Assembly: GCA_964345775.1 (NCBI GenBank)
Contig: CAYFSO010000032.1
Coordinates: 1-27,230 of the forward strand
Length of the DNA stretch: 27,230 bases
Direction: 5' to 3'
Origin: M55B154 sp964345775
GTDB lineage: Bacteria > Spirochaetota > UBA4802 > UB4802
The notes under the pieces were generated by a model. It did not search any database. It was given only the letters and a program-made list of their open reading frames with translations, and was not told where the DNA came from. Below are positions 1 to 8,256 of this stretch, in pieces (within the stretch, counting starts at the first letter, position 1; the number at the start of each line of letters is the position of its first letter). The translations under genes were made by a program, and so were the position numbers.

Positions 1-80
1 ATTGCCGCCACAACCAGCACCTGGCTGATGATCTGTATTCCCTGTCCGCCGAAACCCGCCATTATTACGTCGTAGTACAC
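1..80 (-). CDS. 2-oxoacid:ferredoxin oxidoreductase gamma subunit (partial, N-terminal 26 codons)
   Basis: Only the amino end is in the window; the gene continues past the left edge. Reading from a GTG start at 80 gives MYYDVIMAGFGGQGIQIIS, and the GFGGQG stretch is the typical opening of the gamma subunit of pyruvate/2-oxoacid:ferredoxin oxidoreductases. A GAGGAGG ribosome site lies about 6 bases before the GTG. The nearby ATG at 96 runs into a stop after ten codons, so GTG is preferred; an internal ATG (residue 7) is the only other option. It follows the beta subunit gene by about 20 bases and is the last visible gene of the operon. The family assignment is firm, the exact substrate is not. 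Confidence 0.85.
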   Translation of the reverse strand, partial: MYYDVIMAGFGGQGIQIISQVLVVAA

Positions 81-100
81 GGTTGCCTCCTCGTCATTGC

Positions 101-853
101 CTATAGAAAATCTTTTCCTGTTCTTTCCTTGAACACACCCAGTGGATAGTAGGGGATCATTTCCTTTTCTATTGTCTCGATGGCCTCAAGCGGCGAGACC
201 CGCCAGTTGGTGTTGCAGGTGGAAAGCATCTCTACCATTGAGAAACCCATATCATCAAGCTGCATCTGGAAAGCCTTTTTTACCGCCTTCTTCGCCTGCA
301 GCACGTATTTGGGTGTGTGCAGGGCCACCCTGGCTGAGTAGGCCACCCCTTCAAGGGTGGCAAGCAACTCGGCCATCTTTATAGGATAGCCGTCAGTCTT
401 GAAATTCCTGCCGTAGGGGCTGGTGGTGGTCTGCTGGCCCAGCAGTGTTGTGGGAGCCATCTGGCCGCCCGTCATGCCGTACACCGAGTTATTCACGTAG
501 ATGATGGTGAAGTTCTCTCCCCGGTTTGCCGCGTGAATGACTTCCGATGTGCCTATGGCGGCCATGTCCCCGTCCCCCTGGTAGGCGAAGACCACTTTTT
601 CGGGTTGTACCCGTTTCATTCCCGTGGCGCATGCCGGTGCCCGGCCATGCGGGGCTTCGAAGACGTCTATGGGAAAATAGTGGTACAGGAACACGCAGCA
701 TCCCACTCCCGGGATGCCTATGGTACGGTCTGATATACCCAGCTCCTCGATCACTTCGGCCACGATACGGTGGGCGATCCCGTGTGTGCACCCCGGGCAG
801 AAGTGGGTTGGTGTATCTTTTAACGTTGATGGTCGTCCGTATACCTTGTTCAT
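101..853 (-). CDS. 2-oxoacid:ferredoxin oxidoreductase beta subunit (thiamine diphosphate-binding)
   Basis: This 250-residue protein is the thiamine diphosphate subunit of a cytoplasmic ferredoxin-reducing 2-oxoacid oxidoreductase, which oxidatively decarboxylates a 2-oxoacid to acyl-CoA. It has the early CPGCTHG cysteine pair, then GDGDMAAIG followed some 25 residues later by NN, the usual Mg-thiamine diphosphate motif, and a YGMTGGQMAPTT stretch typical of the family. The reading frame is open upstream to 898, but the ATG at 853 is chosen because MNKVYGRPS begins the conserved part and GAGGA sits just upstream. The alpha gene ends 7 bases before the start. Length matches the VOR/KOR beta family. 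Confidence 0.93.
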   Translation of the reverse strand: MNKVYGRPSTLKDTPTHFCPGCTHGIAHRIVAEVIEELGISDRTIGIPGVGCCVFLYHYFPIDVFEAPHGRAPACATGMKRVQPEKVVFAYQGDGDMAAIGTSEVIHAANRGENFTIIYVNNSVYGMTGGQMAPTTLLGQQTTTSPYGRNFKTDGYPIKMAELLATLEGVAYSARVALHTPKYVLQAKKAVKKAFQMQLDDMGFSMVEMLSTCNTNWRVSPLEAIETIEKEMIPYYPLGVFKERTGKDFL

Positions 854-860
854 GTTGTCC

Positions 861-1913
861 TCACTGCAGTGCCTTCTTGATCTCGGCAAGTATGTCATCA
901 GGGTAGGGGATACCTCCGCCGGGACGCCCGTAGAAGCATATGTCCGTTTCGTGATGAGCGGCGATCTGTACGTCCCGCAGCATCTGCCCGGTATTCATCT
1001 CAACCACAAGTATTTTCCCGATCTTCGTTGAGTATTCCAGTATCTCCTTTTCCGGAAAGGGAAAAAGTGTCTGCGGGCGAAGCAGTCCCACCTTTATGCC
1101 TTCTTCCCGTGCCATCTGAATGGCGGTCTTGGCCACCCGTGAAGGGGTGCCAAAGGCCACGATCATCAGGTGGGCATCATCCAGCTGGCGTGTCTCCAAC
1201 ATTACCTCTTTTTCCTGGATGAGGTCGTATTTCTGTTTCAGGTCAAGGTTGTGCTCTTCCTGTTCGCCGGGGCCAAGGTAGAGTGATTTCAAAAGCTGCG
1301 GATCACGTCCCCTTGCGCCGGTCAGTGCCCATGGTTTTTCAACCGTTGCAACGGGCTTTTCGGGTTTGAGCCTGCATGGCTCCTGGAACTGGCCAACCAT
1401 GGCATCGGCGATCACCATGGCGGGATTGCGGTACCTGTCGGCAAGCTCGAATGCCTTTATGGTAAAATCGAACATCTCCTGTACCGACGCCGGTGCAAGA
1501 ACGATGTTGCGATAGTCCCCGTGTCCACCCCCGTGAACCGCCTGGTTGTAATCACCCTGTGTGGGGGCAATGCCGCCAAGCCCGGGTCCGCAGCGCATGA
1601 TGTTCACAATGACCCCCGGAAGCTCCGAACCGCCCATGTACGACATGCCTTCCTGCATCAGCGATATACCGGGTCCGGACGAAGATGTCATGGCCCGTGC
1701 CCCCGAGGCGGATGCGCCCATCACCATGTTTATTGACGCAACTTCACTTTCGGCCGGGACAAAAACACCCCCGTTCTTTGGCAGGTTAAGGGCCAGGTAT
1801 TCGGGGATGTCATTCTGCGGGGTAATAGGATACCCGAAATAAAAACCGCAACCGGCCTGTATAGCTCCCTCTGCCAGCGCGATGTTCCCCTTGGTCAATA
1901 CTCTATCGCTCAT
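861..1913 (-). CDS. vorB: 2-oxoacid:ferredoxin oxidoreductase alpha subunit (VorB-like)
   Basis: This 350-residue protein is the alpha (pyrimidine-binding) subunit of a 2-oxoacid:ferredoxin oxidoreductase. Recognisable stretches are GYPITPQNDIPEYLA near residue 28, ESEVASINMVMGASASG, the TSSSGPGISLMQEG stretch and VNIMRCGPGLGGIAP, all characteristic of the family. The length and the overall sequence resemble the 3-methyl-2-oxobutanoate (2-ketoisovalerate) enzyme subunit VorB more than the longer alpha subunits fused to a gamma domain. Its ATG overlaps the stop of the ferredoxin gene (ATGA at 1910-1913), implying translational coupling. The substrate (branched-chain 2-oxoacid versus 2-oxoglutarate) cannot be fixed from sequence reading alone. 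Confidence 0.9.
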   Translation of the reverse strand: MSDRVLTKGNIALAEGAIQAGCGFYFGYPITPQNDIPEYLALNLPKNGGVFVPAESEVASINMVMGASASGARAMTSSSGPGISLMQEGMSYMGGSELPGVIVNIMRCGPGLGGIAPTQGDYNQAVHGGGHGDYRNIVLAPASVQEMFDFTIKAFELADRYRNPAMVIADAMVGQFQEPCRLKPEKPVATVEKPWALTGARGRDPQLLKSLYLGPGEQEEHNLDLKQKYDLIQEKEVMLETRQLDDAHLMIVAFGTPSRVAKTAIQMAREEGIKVGLLRPQTLFPFPEKEILEYSTKIGKILVVEMNTGQMLRDVQIAAHHETDICFYGRPGGGIPYPDDILAEIKKALQ

Positions 1914-2119
1914 TTGTACACCTCTATGGCAGTGTCAGGGCACATTACCGCGCATAACGTGCAGCCGGTGCACCTGTCCTCGTTTTCCATGGAAAATTCA
2001 GCGGGAAAGTACCCAAGGCTGTTATGCCGTGTAGAAACGGTTATCAGGTTGCGTGAACAGTATTCCACGCAGAAATAACATCCCTTGCATCGTTCAGCAT
2101 CGATCTTGATATATGCCAT
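1910..2119 (-). CDS. 4Fe-4S ferredoxin-type delta subunit of the 2-oxoacid oxidoreductase
   Basis: A 69-residue protein with two four-cysteine clusters, CKGCYFCVEYC near residue 11 and CTGCTLCAVMCP near residue 51, so it should carry two [4Fe-4S] centres and pass electrons from the oxidoreductase to free ferredoxin. It is first in the operon, and its stop overlaps the start of the alpha subunit. There are two close starts: ATG at 2125 and ATG at 2119. The AGGA upstream is spaced about 6 bases from the 2119 ATG and sits directly against the 2125 ATG, so 2119 (MAYIKIDAERCKGC) is preferred. Confidence 0.9.
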   Translation of the reverse strand: MAYIKIDAERCKGCYFCVEYCSRNLITVSTRHNSLGYFPAEFSMENEDRCTGCTLCAVMCPDTAIEVYK

Positions 2120-2210
2120 AGCCATTCCTGCTTGCCGTCCCTGTATGCCTTTCTTCCGAATGGCGGGACCTTTTCAATATAAATTTGTTGTAATATTATC
2201 ACCATCTGGT

Positions 2211-2246
2211 ACAGTGAACTGTAACCATGTGATTATACCGGTTACA
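2211..2246. promoter_or_regulatory. overlapping inverted repeats in the oxidoreductase operon leader
   Basis: Two perfect inverted repeats lie side by side: ACAGT-GA-ACTGT at 2211-2222 and TGTAACC (2220-2226) paired with GGTTACA (2240-2246) across a 13-base spacer. They fall inside the long leader between the candidate promoter and the ferredoxin gene, where a repressor operator or an RNA hairpin could act. No regulator family can be named. Confidence 0.4.
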
Positions 2247-2298
2247 AACTACTATGATTGTAAACCTGTATTCTTATTGTATTGTAATAAGTAAGGCA

Positions 2299-2327
2299 AA
2301 GATAATTTGGATTGAAATGTACGTCAA
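2299..2327 (-). promoter_or_regulatory. candidate sigma-70 promoter for the ferredoxin oxidoreductase operon
   Basis: On the minus strand TTGACG (2322-2327) and TATCTT (2299-2304) are separated by 17 bases. Transcription would start near 2292 and leave a leader of about 170 bases before the ferredoxin start. This is pattern recognition only; no experimental support is implied. Confidence 0.45.
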
Positions 2328-2374
2328 TAAAAACTGTTTCATCTTTGCATAAATTTTAATAAACGTGGGGTACA

Positions 2375-2758
2375 ATGGACAGCAGGGAAAGGGCAGCCCT
2401 CATTCGCAGGGGAAACGAACTTTTCAACGAGGGAAAGATCAAAGAGGCCATCGAGATCTTTGTGAAAACCAGTTATAAAGATGGTATCCACAGGGTGGGC
2501 GACTTCTATTTTTATGATAAAAGAATGCCGCTTATTGCCCTGAAATTTTACCGTATGGCCGGAGACAAGGGGAAGATTGACGAGATCATGATGCGCATGG
2601 TATATGCCCTTGGACGGTGGATTGGCGAAGACAAGATCAAGGATGAAACCCCCTACAAGGTCAATCTTCCCCCGCTTAAAGTTTCCCCCAAGCTGAAAAT
2701 GGCGGCGCGGGAGATACTTGAAAAACATGAAGAAAACAAAAACGAACATTCAGAATAG
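2375..2758 (+). CDS. conserved hypothetical protein, TPR-like, small
   Basis: The protein has 127 residues, no signal peptide and no membrane segment. The first 35 residues (RRGNELFNEGKIKEAIEIF) read as a TPR-like helix pair, and the second half is basic and helical. I recall close relatives as a conserved hypothetical in spirochaetes, but this is memory, not a search. A GGGG lies about 5 bases before the ATG. It ends 25 bases before the M16 peptidase gene, so the two may share a transcript. Function unknown. Confidence 0.75.
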   Translation: MDSRERAALIRRGNELFNEGKIKEAIEIFVKTSYKDGIHRVGDFYFYDKRMPLIALKFYRMAGDKGKIDEIMMRMVYALGRWIGEDKIKDETPYKVNLPPLKVSPKLKMAAREILEKHEENKNEHSE

Positions 2759-2783
2759 ATATCAACATATCCATGGAGAAATT

Positions 2784-4298
2784 ATGGAATACATTATACG
2801 TGTACTGGCAATAACATGTACCAGCATCCTGGTACTGGCATCATCTCTCGGTTCAGCAGCAGCTGACCAGGTTGAGGACGTGAGTGCTTACCTTGACCAA
2901 AAGGTAGAAACGTTTACACTCTCTAATGGTGTCTCGTGCCTTCTTTTGCAGCGGGACCTGGCACCAACACTTTCCCTCATTATCTCGTTCAGGGTGGGTT
3001 CGGCCGACGAAAGTTATGATACCATAGGAGCTGCCCATTTGCTTGAACACATGCTTTTCAAGGGGACTGATACAATTGGTACAAAAAATTACCAGGAAGA
3101 AAAAAAGATACTGCGTAAGATCGAGGCTGTTGGTGAAACCATAGACCGGCTTTCACTGGCAAATCCTGACAACCAGATGCTGCCAGACTTGAAAAAGCGT
3201 TTAAAGGAACTCCAGGAAGAGCATAAGAAGTACATTGTCCATTCACCCTATGACAAGATCTATACACGTGCGGGTGGGGTGGGTTTTAACGCGTCAACAT
3301 CAAGGGACAAGACGGCATATTACATTGAGTTGCCCCGCTCTGAACTTGAACTATGGGCAAAAATGGAGTCGGAGAGGATACGTGAACCGGTATTGCGTGA
3401 ATTCTACCTTGAACGGGAAACGGTATACGAGGAAAGGCTGATGCGCTACGAGTCATCACCGGTATCAAAGCTCTTCGAGAACTTTATCGCGCTGAGCTTT
3501 CTTGCGCATCCGTACAGGCACCCCATAATAGGATGGAAATCCAATATACCGTATCTTTCGATCAAAAAGGTACGCAGGTTTTATTATGATCATTATACCC
3601 CTGGAAACATGAATATCACCATCGTTGGTGACATGAACGTTGCAGAAACAAGAAGTATACTGGAAAACTATTTTGGTGCTCTGCCCGGGGGACGGTCAAC
3701 CGGCACTTCCATTGCCATTGAAGAACCCCAACAGAACGTGGAGAGGAGGTTTGTTCTCAGGGAAGACGCAAGTCCGTACCTGGTGATGGGATGGCATAAG
3801 CCTGCCGCACCATCAAGGGAAGATTACGTGTTTGACGTGATCGCGTCCATGCTCTCAGACGGCAGAAGTTCAAGGTTGTACTCGTCGCTGGTGATGGAGA
3901 AGAAGCTGGCCGCCAGGGTGAATGCCTGGAATGGCTTTCCCGGTTCCAGGCATGATAACCTCTTTGTCATCGCCGCTGCTCCACGGAAGCCGGTAACACC
4001 GGAAGAGCTGGAAAAGGAAATATACAAAGAGATTGAAGCGCTTACCAAAAGCTGCAGTGACGAGGATATTCAGAGGGTCATAAACAAGACCGAGTCGTCC
4101 ATAGTCTTTGACATGGATACCAACATGGGAATTGCAAGAACTCTTAACTATTACCAGACGGTTTTCAGGGACTGGCGGTATTTTTCCACGTACCTGGACC
4201 AGGTAAAAACAATAACCTGTGAGGACGTGCGAAAGGTTATGACTGAATACCTGGTACCCGGCAACAGGATCGTTGGCATACTTGAAAAAGACGGGTAG
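2784..4298 (+). CDS. M16 family zinc peptidase, catalytic-type, exported
   Basis: A 504-residue M16 (pitrilysin/insulinase-type) peptidase. The start at 2784 is preferred over an upstream in-frame ATG because it has GGAGAA in front and begins a clean signal peptide (MEYIIRVLAITCTS, cleavage near AAA-D around residue 28). The zinc motif HxxEH is present as H85-L-L-E88-H89, and a downstream VYEERLMRYESSP (E216/E217) supplies the third ligand. A charged insert of about 60 residues (roughly 100-160, predicted coiled coil) separates the two. In the C-terminal half, the arginine and tyrosine of the usual substrate-binding R/Y pair are absent: SRLYSSLVMEKKLAARVNAW occupies that place. The second M16 gene at 5474 keeps those residues, so a periplasmic heterodimer is likely. 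The stop lies 8 bases from the convergent DUF2279 gene. Confidence 0.92.
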   Translation: MEYIIRVLAITCTSILVLASSLGSAAADQVEDVSAYLDQKVETFTLSNGVSCLLLQRDLAPTLSLIISFRVGSADESYDTIGAAHLLEHMLFKGTDTIGTKNYQEEKKILRKIEAVGETIDRLSLANPDNQMLPDLKKRLKELQEEHKKYIVHSPYDKIYTRAGGVGFNASTSRDKTAYYIELPRSELELWAKMESERIREPVLREFYLERETVYEERLMRYESSPVSKLFENFIALSFLAHPYRHPIIGWKSNIPYLSIKKVRRFYYDHYTPGNMNITIVGDMNVAETRSILENYFGALPGGRSTGTSIAIEEPQQNVERRFVLREDASPYLVMGWHKPAAPSREDYVFDVIASMLSDGRSSRLYSSLVMEKKLAARVNAWNGFPGSRHDNLFVIAAAPRKPVTPEELEKEIYKEIEALTKSCSDEDIQRVINKTESSIVFDMDTNMGIARTLNYYQTVFRDWRYFSTYLDQVKTITCEDVRKVMTEYLVPGNRIVGILEKDG

Positions 4299-4305
4299 CT
4301 GATTT

Positions 4306-5265
4306 TTATTCGTTTTTCATCCGGGTCAGTTCCCAGTCTTTCACCTCGATATCGTATGGCACATGGTAGTAATTAAAGAAGGTCTGTGCTGTTGATGACG
4401 CATACCCACTGGGAAGTATATCACCGGCGAATATGGAAAAGTTCAGTGAAATACCTGCGTAGATGTTCCGGGTATTATGATCGAAGTCCTTGTTATAGTA
4501 TCCGCGCGCGTAGTAACCGAAATCAAGGTTTACATACCGCAGGGGGGTTTCAGAAATGTAAGGGATACCTGCAAGTTTCATCGCAAGAATGAATTTTTGT
4601 CCGCTGTAGTCAGTAAAAGGATCAGCAAGTTCGGTCTGTTCTTTAAATCCTTCTCTCATTCTTCGAGTGGGAATATATTCCACCTGAATAGCGAAAATGC
4701 GGTCCAGGGTGGGAGAGGCGTCCAGTATTACCCCCAGCAGTACACCCAGGTTGTTAAAATAAAAATCGTATATATCAAATCCATAGGCGGTTGAATAACC
4801 ATCCCCGATCTCCATTATGAACATGATCAGGTCAGAGTAAATTGCACCTTCAATATTTGCCCTGAGGGGAGACGACCCCGTGGCCCTGAAGCCAAAAGTG
4901 GCCAGTCTTTTGAACGCGTATGCCGCGTACATATGTCCAAACTTGTCAGACATGCCGTCGTAGGCGTCAGCTCCGCTGATATCTGATGGCTCATAGCTGA
5001 ATTTTGTATTGTCCTTGAACCAGCCCCATTCGGCAACACCCCATGCGGATATGAATACCGGGCCGGCCATCCACATGCCTGTTCGGATATAGGGCCATTT
5101 ATTCCTGTCAAAGGTGTACGTATCATAAAGATTCACCGGGGTGTTGACGTGTTCAGTGAAAATACTTGATTCCTCTTCATTATCGTTGACAGGGGGTTCC
5201 TGGGCCAGCACTGTGCTGCTGGTGCACATGAGAATAATTATGATCATTGAAAGCGTCTTTTTCAT
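4306..5265 (-). CDS. DUF2279 family exported/envelope protein
   Basis: A 319-residue protein starting MKKTLSMIIIILMCTSSTVLAQ, a signal peptide with a probable cut after VLA. An upstream ATG (5283) is rejected because the 5265 start has GGAGATCC upstream and gives the clean signal peptide. The middle part, with SDKFGHMYAAYAFKRLAT, then EIGDGYSTAYGFDIYDFYFNNLG and a C-terminal part ending in aromatic-rich strands, matches my memory of DUF2279 (YfiM-like) proteins, thought to be envelope or outer-membrane-associated. It lies on the opposite strand between the two M16 genes, convergent with the first and divergent from the second. Its biochemical role is unknown. Confidence 0.75.
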   Translation of the reverse strand: MKKTLSMIIIILMCTSSTVLAQEPPVNDNEEESSIFTEHVNTPVNLYDTYTFDRNKWPYIRTGMWMAGPVFISAWGVAEWGWFKDNTKFSYEPSDISGADAYDGMSDKFGHMYAAYAFKRLATFGFRATGSSPLRANIEGAIYSDLIMFIMEIGDGYSTAYGFDIYDFYFNNLGVLLGVILDASPTLDRIFAIQVEYIPTRRMREGFKEQTELADPFTDYSGQKFILAMKLAGIPYISETPLRYVNLDFGYYARGYYNKDFDHNTRNIYAGISLNFSIFAGDILPSGYASSTAQTFFNYYHVPYDIEVKDWELTRMKNE

Positions 5266-5473
5266 ATAAAGGATCTCCATCACTTTACTCGATACCCGTT
5301 TTTACCGGGTTAAGAAAACAATGCGAATTGGTTCGAGATTTACGGGAGACAATACACAGGAATGGATATATAAAATCAAATACATTTTTTATATAAAAGG
5401 TATTATATGCTTGCACCAATACAGTCCGGGTGTGTAGACTTATTGAACTGGTACACGGAGGATTACTTACTTT

Positions 5474-6895
5474 ATGAAGATAAACCGATTTTTTATAGTA
5501 TATACCGTTTTGATGATGGCGGCATGTATTGTACTATTTCCTGCTGCGGGACATGATCTCCTGGAGGGAGAAGAAAAAGATATTTCTGACTTCTCTATTC
5601 CTGAAGTAGAGACTTTTACCACGTCCAGCGGTGTGAGGGTTTTCTATTTAAAGGACAGCCTGCCGCATTTTTCCGTATCTATCTCCATGGGATATGGGAA
5701 AATATATGAAAACAGTGAAAATGCGGGCATTTCTGAAATGCTTGCAAATACACTTAACATGGGGGGATCAAAAAAATATCCCGCTGAAAAACTTCACAGG
5801 ACAATCGAGTCGCTTGGCGGTCAGTATAATGTAAATGCGTCATGGGAAAATATTACCATTTCCTTCCGGTTCTTAAAGCGTCATGCGCAGGATGCGTCAT
5901 CTATTATGAAGTCAATTGTAGATGAACCGAATATAGCCGATGCTTACGTGAACAATGCAAGGTCGGTACTCCTGGAATCGGTGCGAAGGCGAAAAGACAG
6001 TCCACAGCAGCTGGCATTCGAGAAGCTGCGGCAGATACTTTTTGATGGAGATGGATACGGTGCGGTAATGACCGGTGAAACGCTTAAGTCCATTGATGCG
6101 GATGCGCTTTCAGGCACCTGGAAAAGTCATTTGGTATCAGGGAATATACGCGTGGGTGTTGTTACCTCTCTTCCTTTAAGTGAAGTTAAGGATAACATGG
6201 AAACTGTTTTTTCAGGTATCCCTGAAGGAAAATCCATGTATTATAACGTGGACATGGAAAAACTTCGGCAGAATGTAAAGAAAAAAGCCGGTACCATTTA
6301 CCTGTTGAAGAAGGATGTTCCCCAGGCAACCATCGTGTATGGCACCCTGGCGCCGGAAACAGGTTCCAGCATAACCTATCCACTCACCGTGGGGAACTAT
6401 ATCCTGGGAGGCGGCTCGTTCAGTTCCAGGCTGATGCGCGAGGTCAGGGTAAAACGAGGACTTTCTTACGCTGTCAGTTCATTGATACGGTTCAGAAAAA
6501 ATACGGGTATATTCCTGGCCTACGCGCAAACCCGGACAGGCAACGCCCCAAAAACTGCAGGTCTCATGGAATCCATTATGAAAGACTTTGCCCATAAAGG
6601 ACCTGTAGTTGATGAGGTGAAATGGGCAAGGGAATCCGTGGTAAACAGTTATATATTCGAATTCGATTCACCGTATTCCATAATACGCAAGTATATCTGG
6701 ATGGATTATAACGGCCTTCCATCTGATTATTTCGATTCGTATCCTAAAAAAATCCAAAAGGTTTCAAATGACGAAGTGAAAAATTCCTTTAATACTCTTT
6801 TCCAAAATGGATTTATACGTGTTATTGTTGGTAATGAAACCCTTGAAAAAGCACTTGGTTCAATGGGGAAGGTCGAGATCGTAGAACTGGAATGA
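5474..6895 (+). CDS. M16 family peptidase-like protein, zinc site lost (probable heterodimer partner)
   Basis: A 473-residue M16 homologue with an N-terminal export signal (MKINRFFIVYTVLMMAACIV; the cysteine at 18 might be a relaxed lipobox, uncertain). Where the catalytic partner has H85-x-x-E88-H89, this one reads G85-I-S-E88-M89, so it cannot bind zinc in the normal way. In the C-terminal half it keeps SSRLMREVRVKRGLSYAVSS, the R/Y element used for substrate binding. This is the split seen in known bacterial M16B heterodimers, where one subunit supplies the metal site and the other the R/Y pair. GGAGGA lies 11 bases before the ATG, a rather long spacing. The stop is one base from the convergent gene at 6897. 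Confidence 0.88.
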   Translation: MKINRFFIVYTVLMMAACIVLFPAAGHDLLEGEEKDISDFSIPEVETFTTSSGVRVFYLKDSLPHFSVSISMGYGKIYENSENAGISEMLANTLNMGGSKKYPAEKLHRTIESLGGQYNVNASWENITISFRFLKRHAQDASSIMKSIVDEPNIADAYVNNARSVLLESVRRRKDSPQQLAFEKLRQILFDGDGYGAVMTGETLKSIDADALSGTWKSHLVSGNIRVGVVTSLPLSEVKDNMETVFSGIPEGKSMYYNVDMEKLRQNVKKKAGTIYLLKKDVPQATIVYGTLAPETGSSITYPLTVGNYILGGGSFSSRLMREVRVKRGLSYAVSSLIRFRKNTGIFLAYAQTRTGNAPKTAGLMESIMKDFAHKGPVVDEVKWARESVVNSYIFEFDSPYSIIRKYIWMDYNGLPSDYFDSYPKKIQKVSNDEVKNSFNTLFQNGFIRVIVGNETLEKALGSMGKVEIVELE

Positions 6896-6896
6896 C

Positions 6897-7784
6897 TTAG
6901 AGAAAATTGGTGATGTCATCGATATAATCTTCAAGCTTTTTAAGGTCCCCCTGGATGGACTCGGATTCTCCAATTGTGTTCTTGATAGATGTTAGTGCGT
7001 CATTCATGTGCTGCAGTTCAGCCTGTGTGTTTTTGCTTGAATCATCAGAACTCTGTTCTTCTATGAAATACTGCAGGTCAGATAACATTTTTTCAATGGC
7101 CTTGTATCCACTCCGGATGGCATACCACATCTCGTAAAGGAATATGTAGTGCAATTTTTTGTTGTTATCCGGGATATCATCGAAATTCTTTCTTCTTTTC
7201 GTGTCAAGTTTTGACTGGTAATAGGTAAGCGACCTGGGATAATTCTTCATCTCCGTATACGAGTCGATTATTTTTTCTATTCGCTGAATGCCGTCTATGT
7301 CGAGGTTGCGGAACATGTCGTTTATGTAATTCATCGCAACCCTGTCATTCTCCTTTACGATATGTGAATTGGTAATGTTCAACATGATACCCTGTATTCG
7401 ATCCCTGTGTGTCTTGAGGGTATCAATGGCATGTTCAATGAAGTCGTCGGGATTGAATTCCAGTTCAACTGCTTCAATATTGTCGCCCCTCTCTTCATCG
7501 GTATGCTGGTCATCCTCGTAGACATGCTGTCCATTATCCACGATGGCATCTGTGGAGTCAGACCACTGTCGTTTGCGCTCGTGAACTTTTTGCTGGTAGT
7601 ATCCTGCATGCTTCGAGGGGGTGCGCATGAGGCGGACTATTTCGATCTTTCTGGTTTCACGGTTATACCTGAGGCCATACATGTTTCCCCTGCTGTCGAT
7701 ATACCTGTTGGAGAGGTCGTAGACGGTTGCCTGCGTGGTATCTATTTCAGAAACATCGTCAATTTTTATGAAATGTGTCTTCAT
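6897..7784 (-). CDS. hypothetical cytoplasmic protein, unrecognised family
   Basis: A 295-residue protein that I do not recognise. It has no signal peptide or membrane segment and is rich in charged residues, with a strongly acidic stretch around residues 85-115 and likely helices or coiled coil in the last 100 residues (LQYFIEEQSSDDSSKNTQAE onward). The first 60 residues (DLSNRYIDSRGNMYGLRYN, then RETRKIEIVRLMRTP) look like a small beta-rich domain. Its ATG lies two bases after the PilZ gene stop, with TTAGGT upstream, so the two are surely co-transcribed and perhaps work together in c-di-GMP-linked output. Convergent with the M16-like gene. Confidence 0.7.
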   Translation of the reverse strand: MKTHFIKIDDVSEIDTTQATVYDLSNRYIDSRGNMYGLRYNRETRKIEIVRLMRTPSKHAGYYQQKVHERKRQWSDSTDAIVDNGQHVYEDDQHTDEERGDNIEAVELEFNPDDFIEHAIDTLKTHRDRIQGIMLNITNSHIVKENDRVAMNYINDMFRNLDIDGIQRIEKIIDSYTEMKNYPRSLTYYQSKLDTKRRKNFDDIPDNNKKLHYIFLYEMWYAIRSGYKAIEKMLSDLQYFIEEQSSDDSSKNTQAELQHMNDALTSIKNTIGESESIQGDLKKLEDYIDDITNFL

Positions 7785-7786
7785 AC

Positions 7787-8170
7787 CTAACCGGATATTG
7801 CTGAAACGATATCATCACTCAGCAATGTATCGAAATGAATTGCCAGGTACGTATCTCCCTTCACTTTTCTGTGCGCGTACACTTTTGCCAGTTCAGAAGG
7901 GTTGTTTTTAAGCAATCCCGTTCTTACAATAGATCCTGTCACGGGTTCTTTCTGCTTTTTCGTGGGAAGGTATACCCGGACGGGAATATTCACACTTACA
8001 CGGGAATTCGTTACAAGGAATATGCCGCTTCTGCTTATGTTAAGGATGATCCCTTTGGCCTTGATGGGTTTTGCCGTGGCAAGGTCGATCTGCTCGGGAT
8101 CTCCCTCGAAGAATTCAAAGCGAACCTTTATGCTGGAATCTTTCCGCTGATATTGTCTCTTGTTTTCCAT
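7787..8170 (-). CDS. PilZ domain protein (candidate c-di-GMP receptor)
   Basis: With the start at 8170 (MENKRQYQRKDSS) the protein has 127 residues and is a single PilZ domain. The RxxxR motif is R5-QYQ-R9 and the second c-di-GMP motif, (D/N)xSxxG, is N44-ISRS-G49. The frame is open up to 8248, but a promoter at 8257-8284 would put the transcript start near 8250, making an ATG at 8248 effectively leaderless. GGGGAA precedes 8170 by about 9 bases, so I prefer that start. Intact motifs suggest it can bind c-di-GMP. It is followed two bases later by an unrecognised charged protein, a likely effector partner. Confidence 0.82.
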   Translation of the reverse strand: MENKRQYQRKDSSIKVRFEFFEGDPEQIDLATAKPIKAKGIILNISRSGIFLVTNSRVSVNIPVRVYLPTKKQKEPVTGSIVRTGLLKNNPSELAKVYAHRKVKGDTYLAIHFDTLLSDDIVSAISG

Positions 8171-8256
8171 TCGTAGTTGTTCCCCGATCATACCCGTTTT
8201 ATATATTTCTGCATGTTCCCGTGCAAGGAAGGAAAGAGTATCATACACTTGCTATA

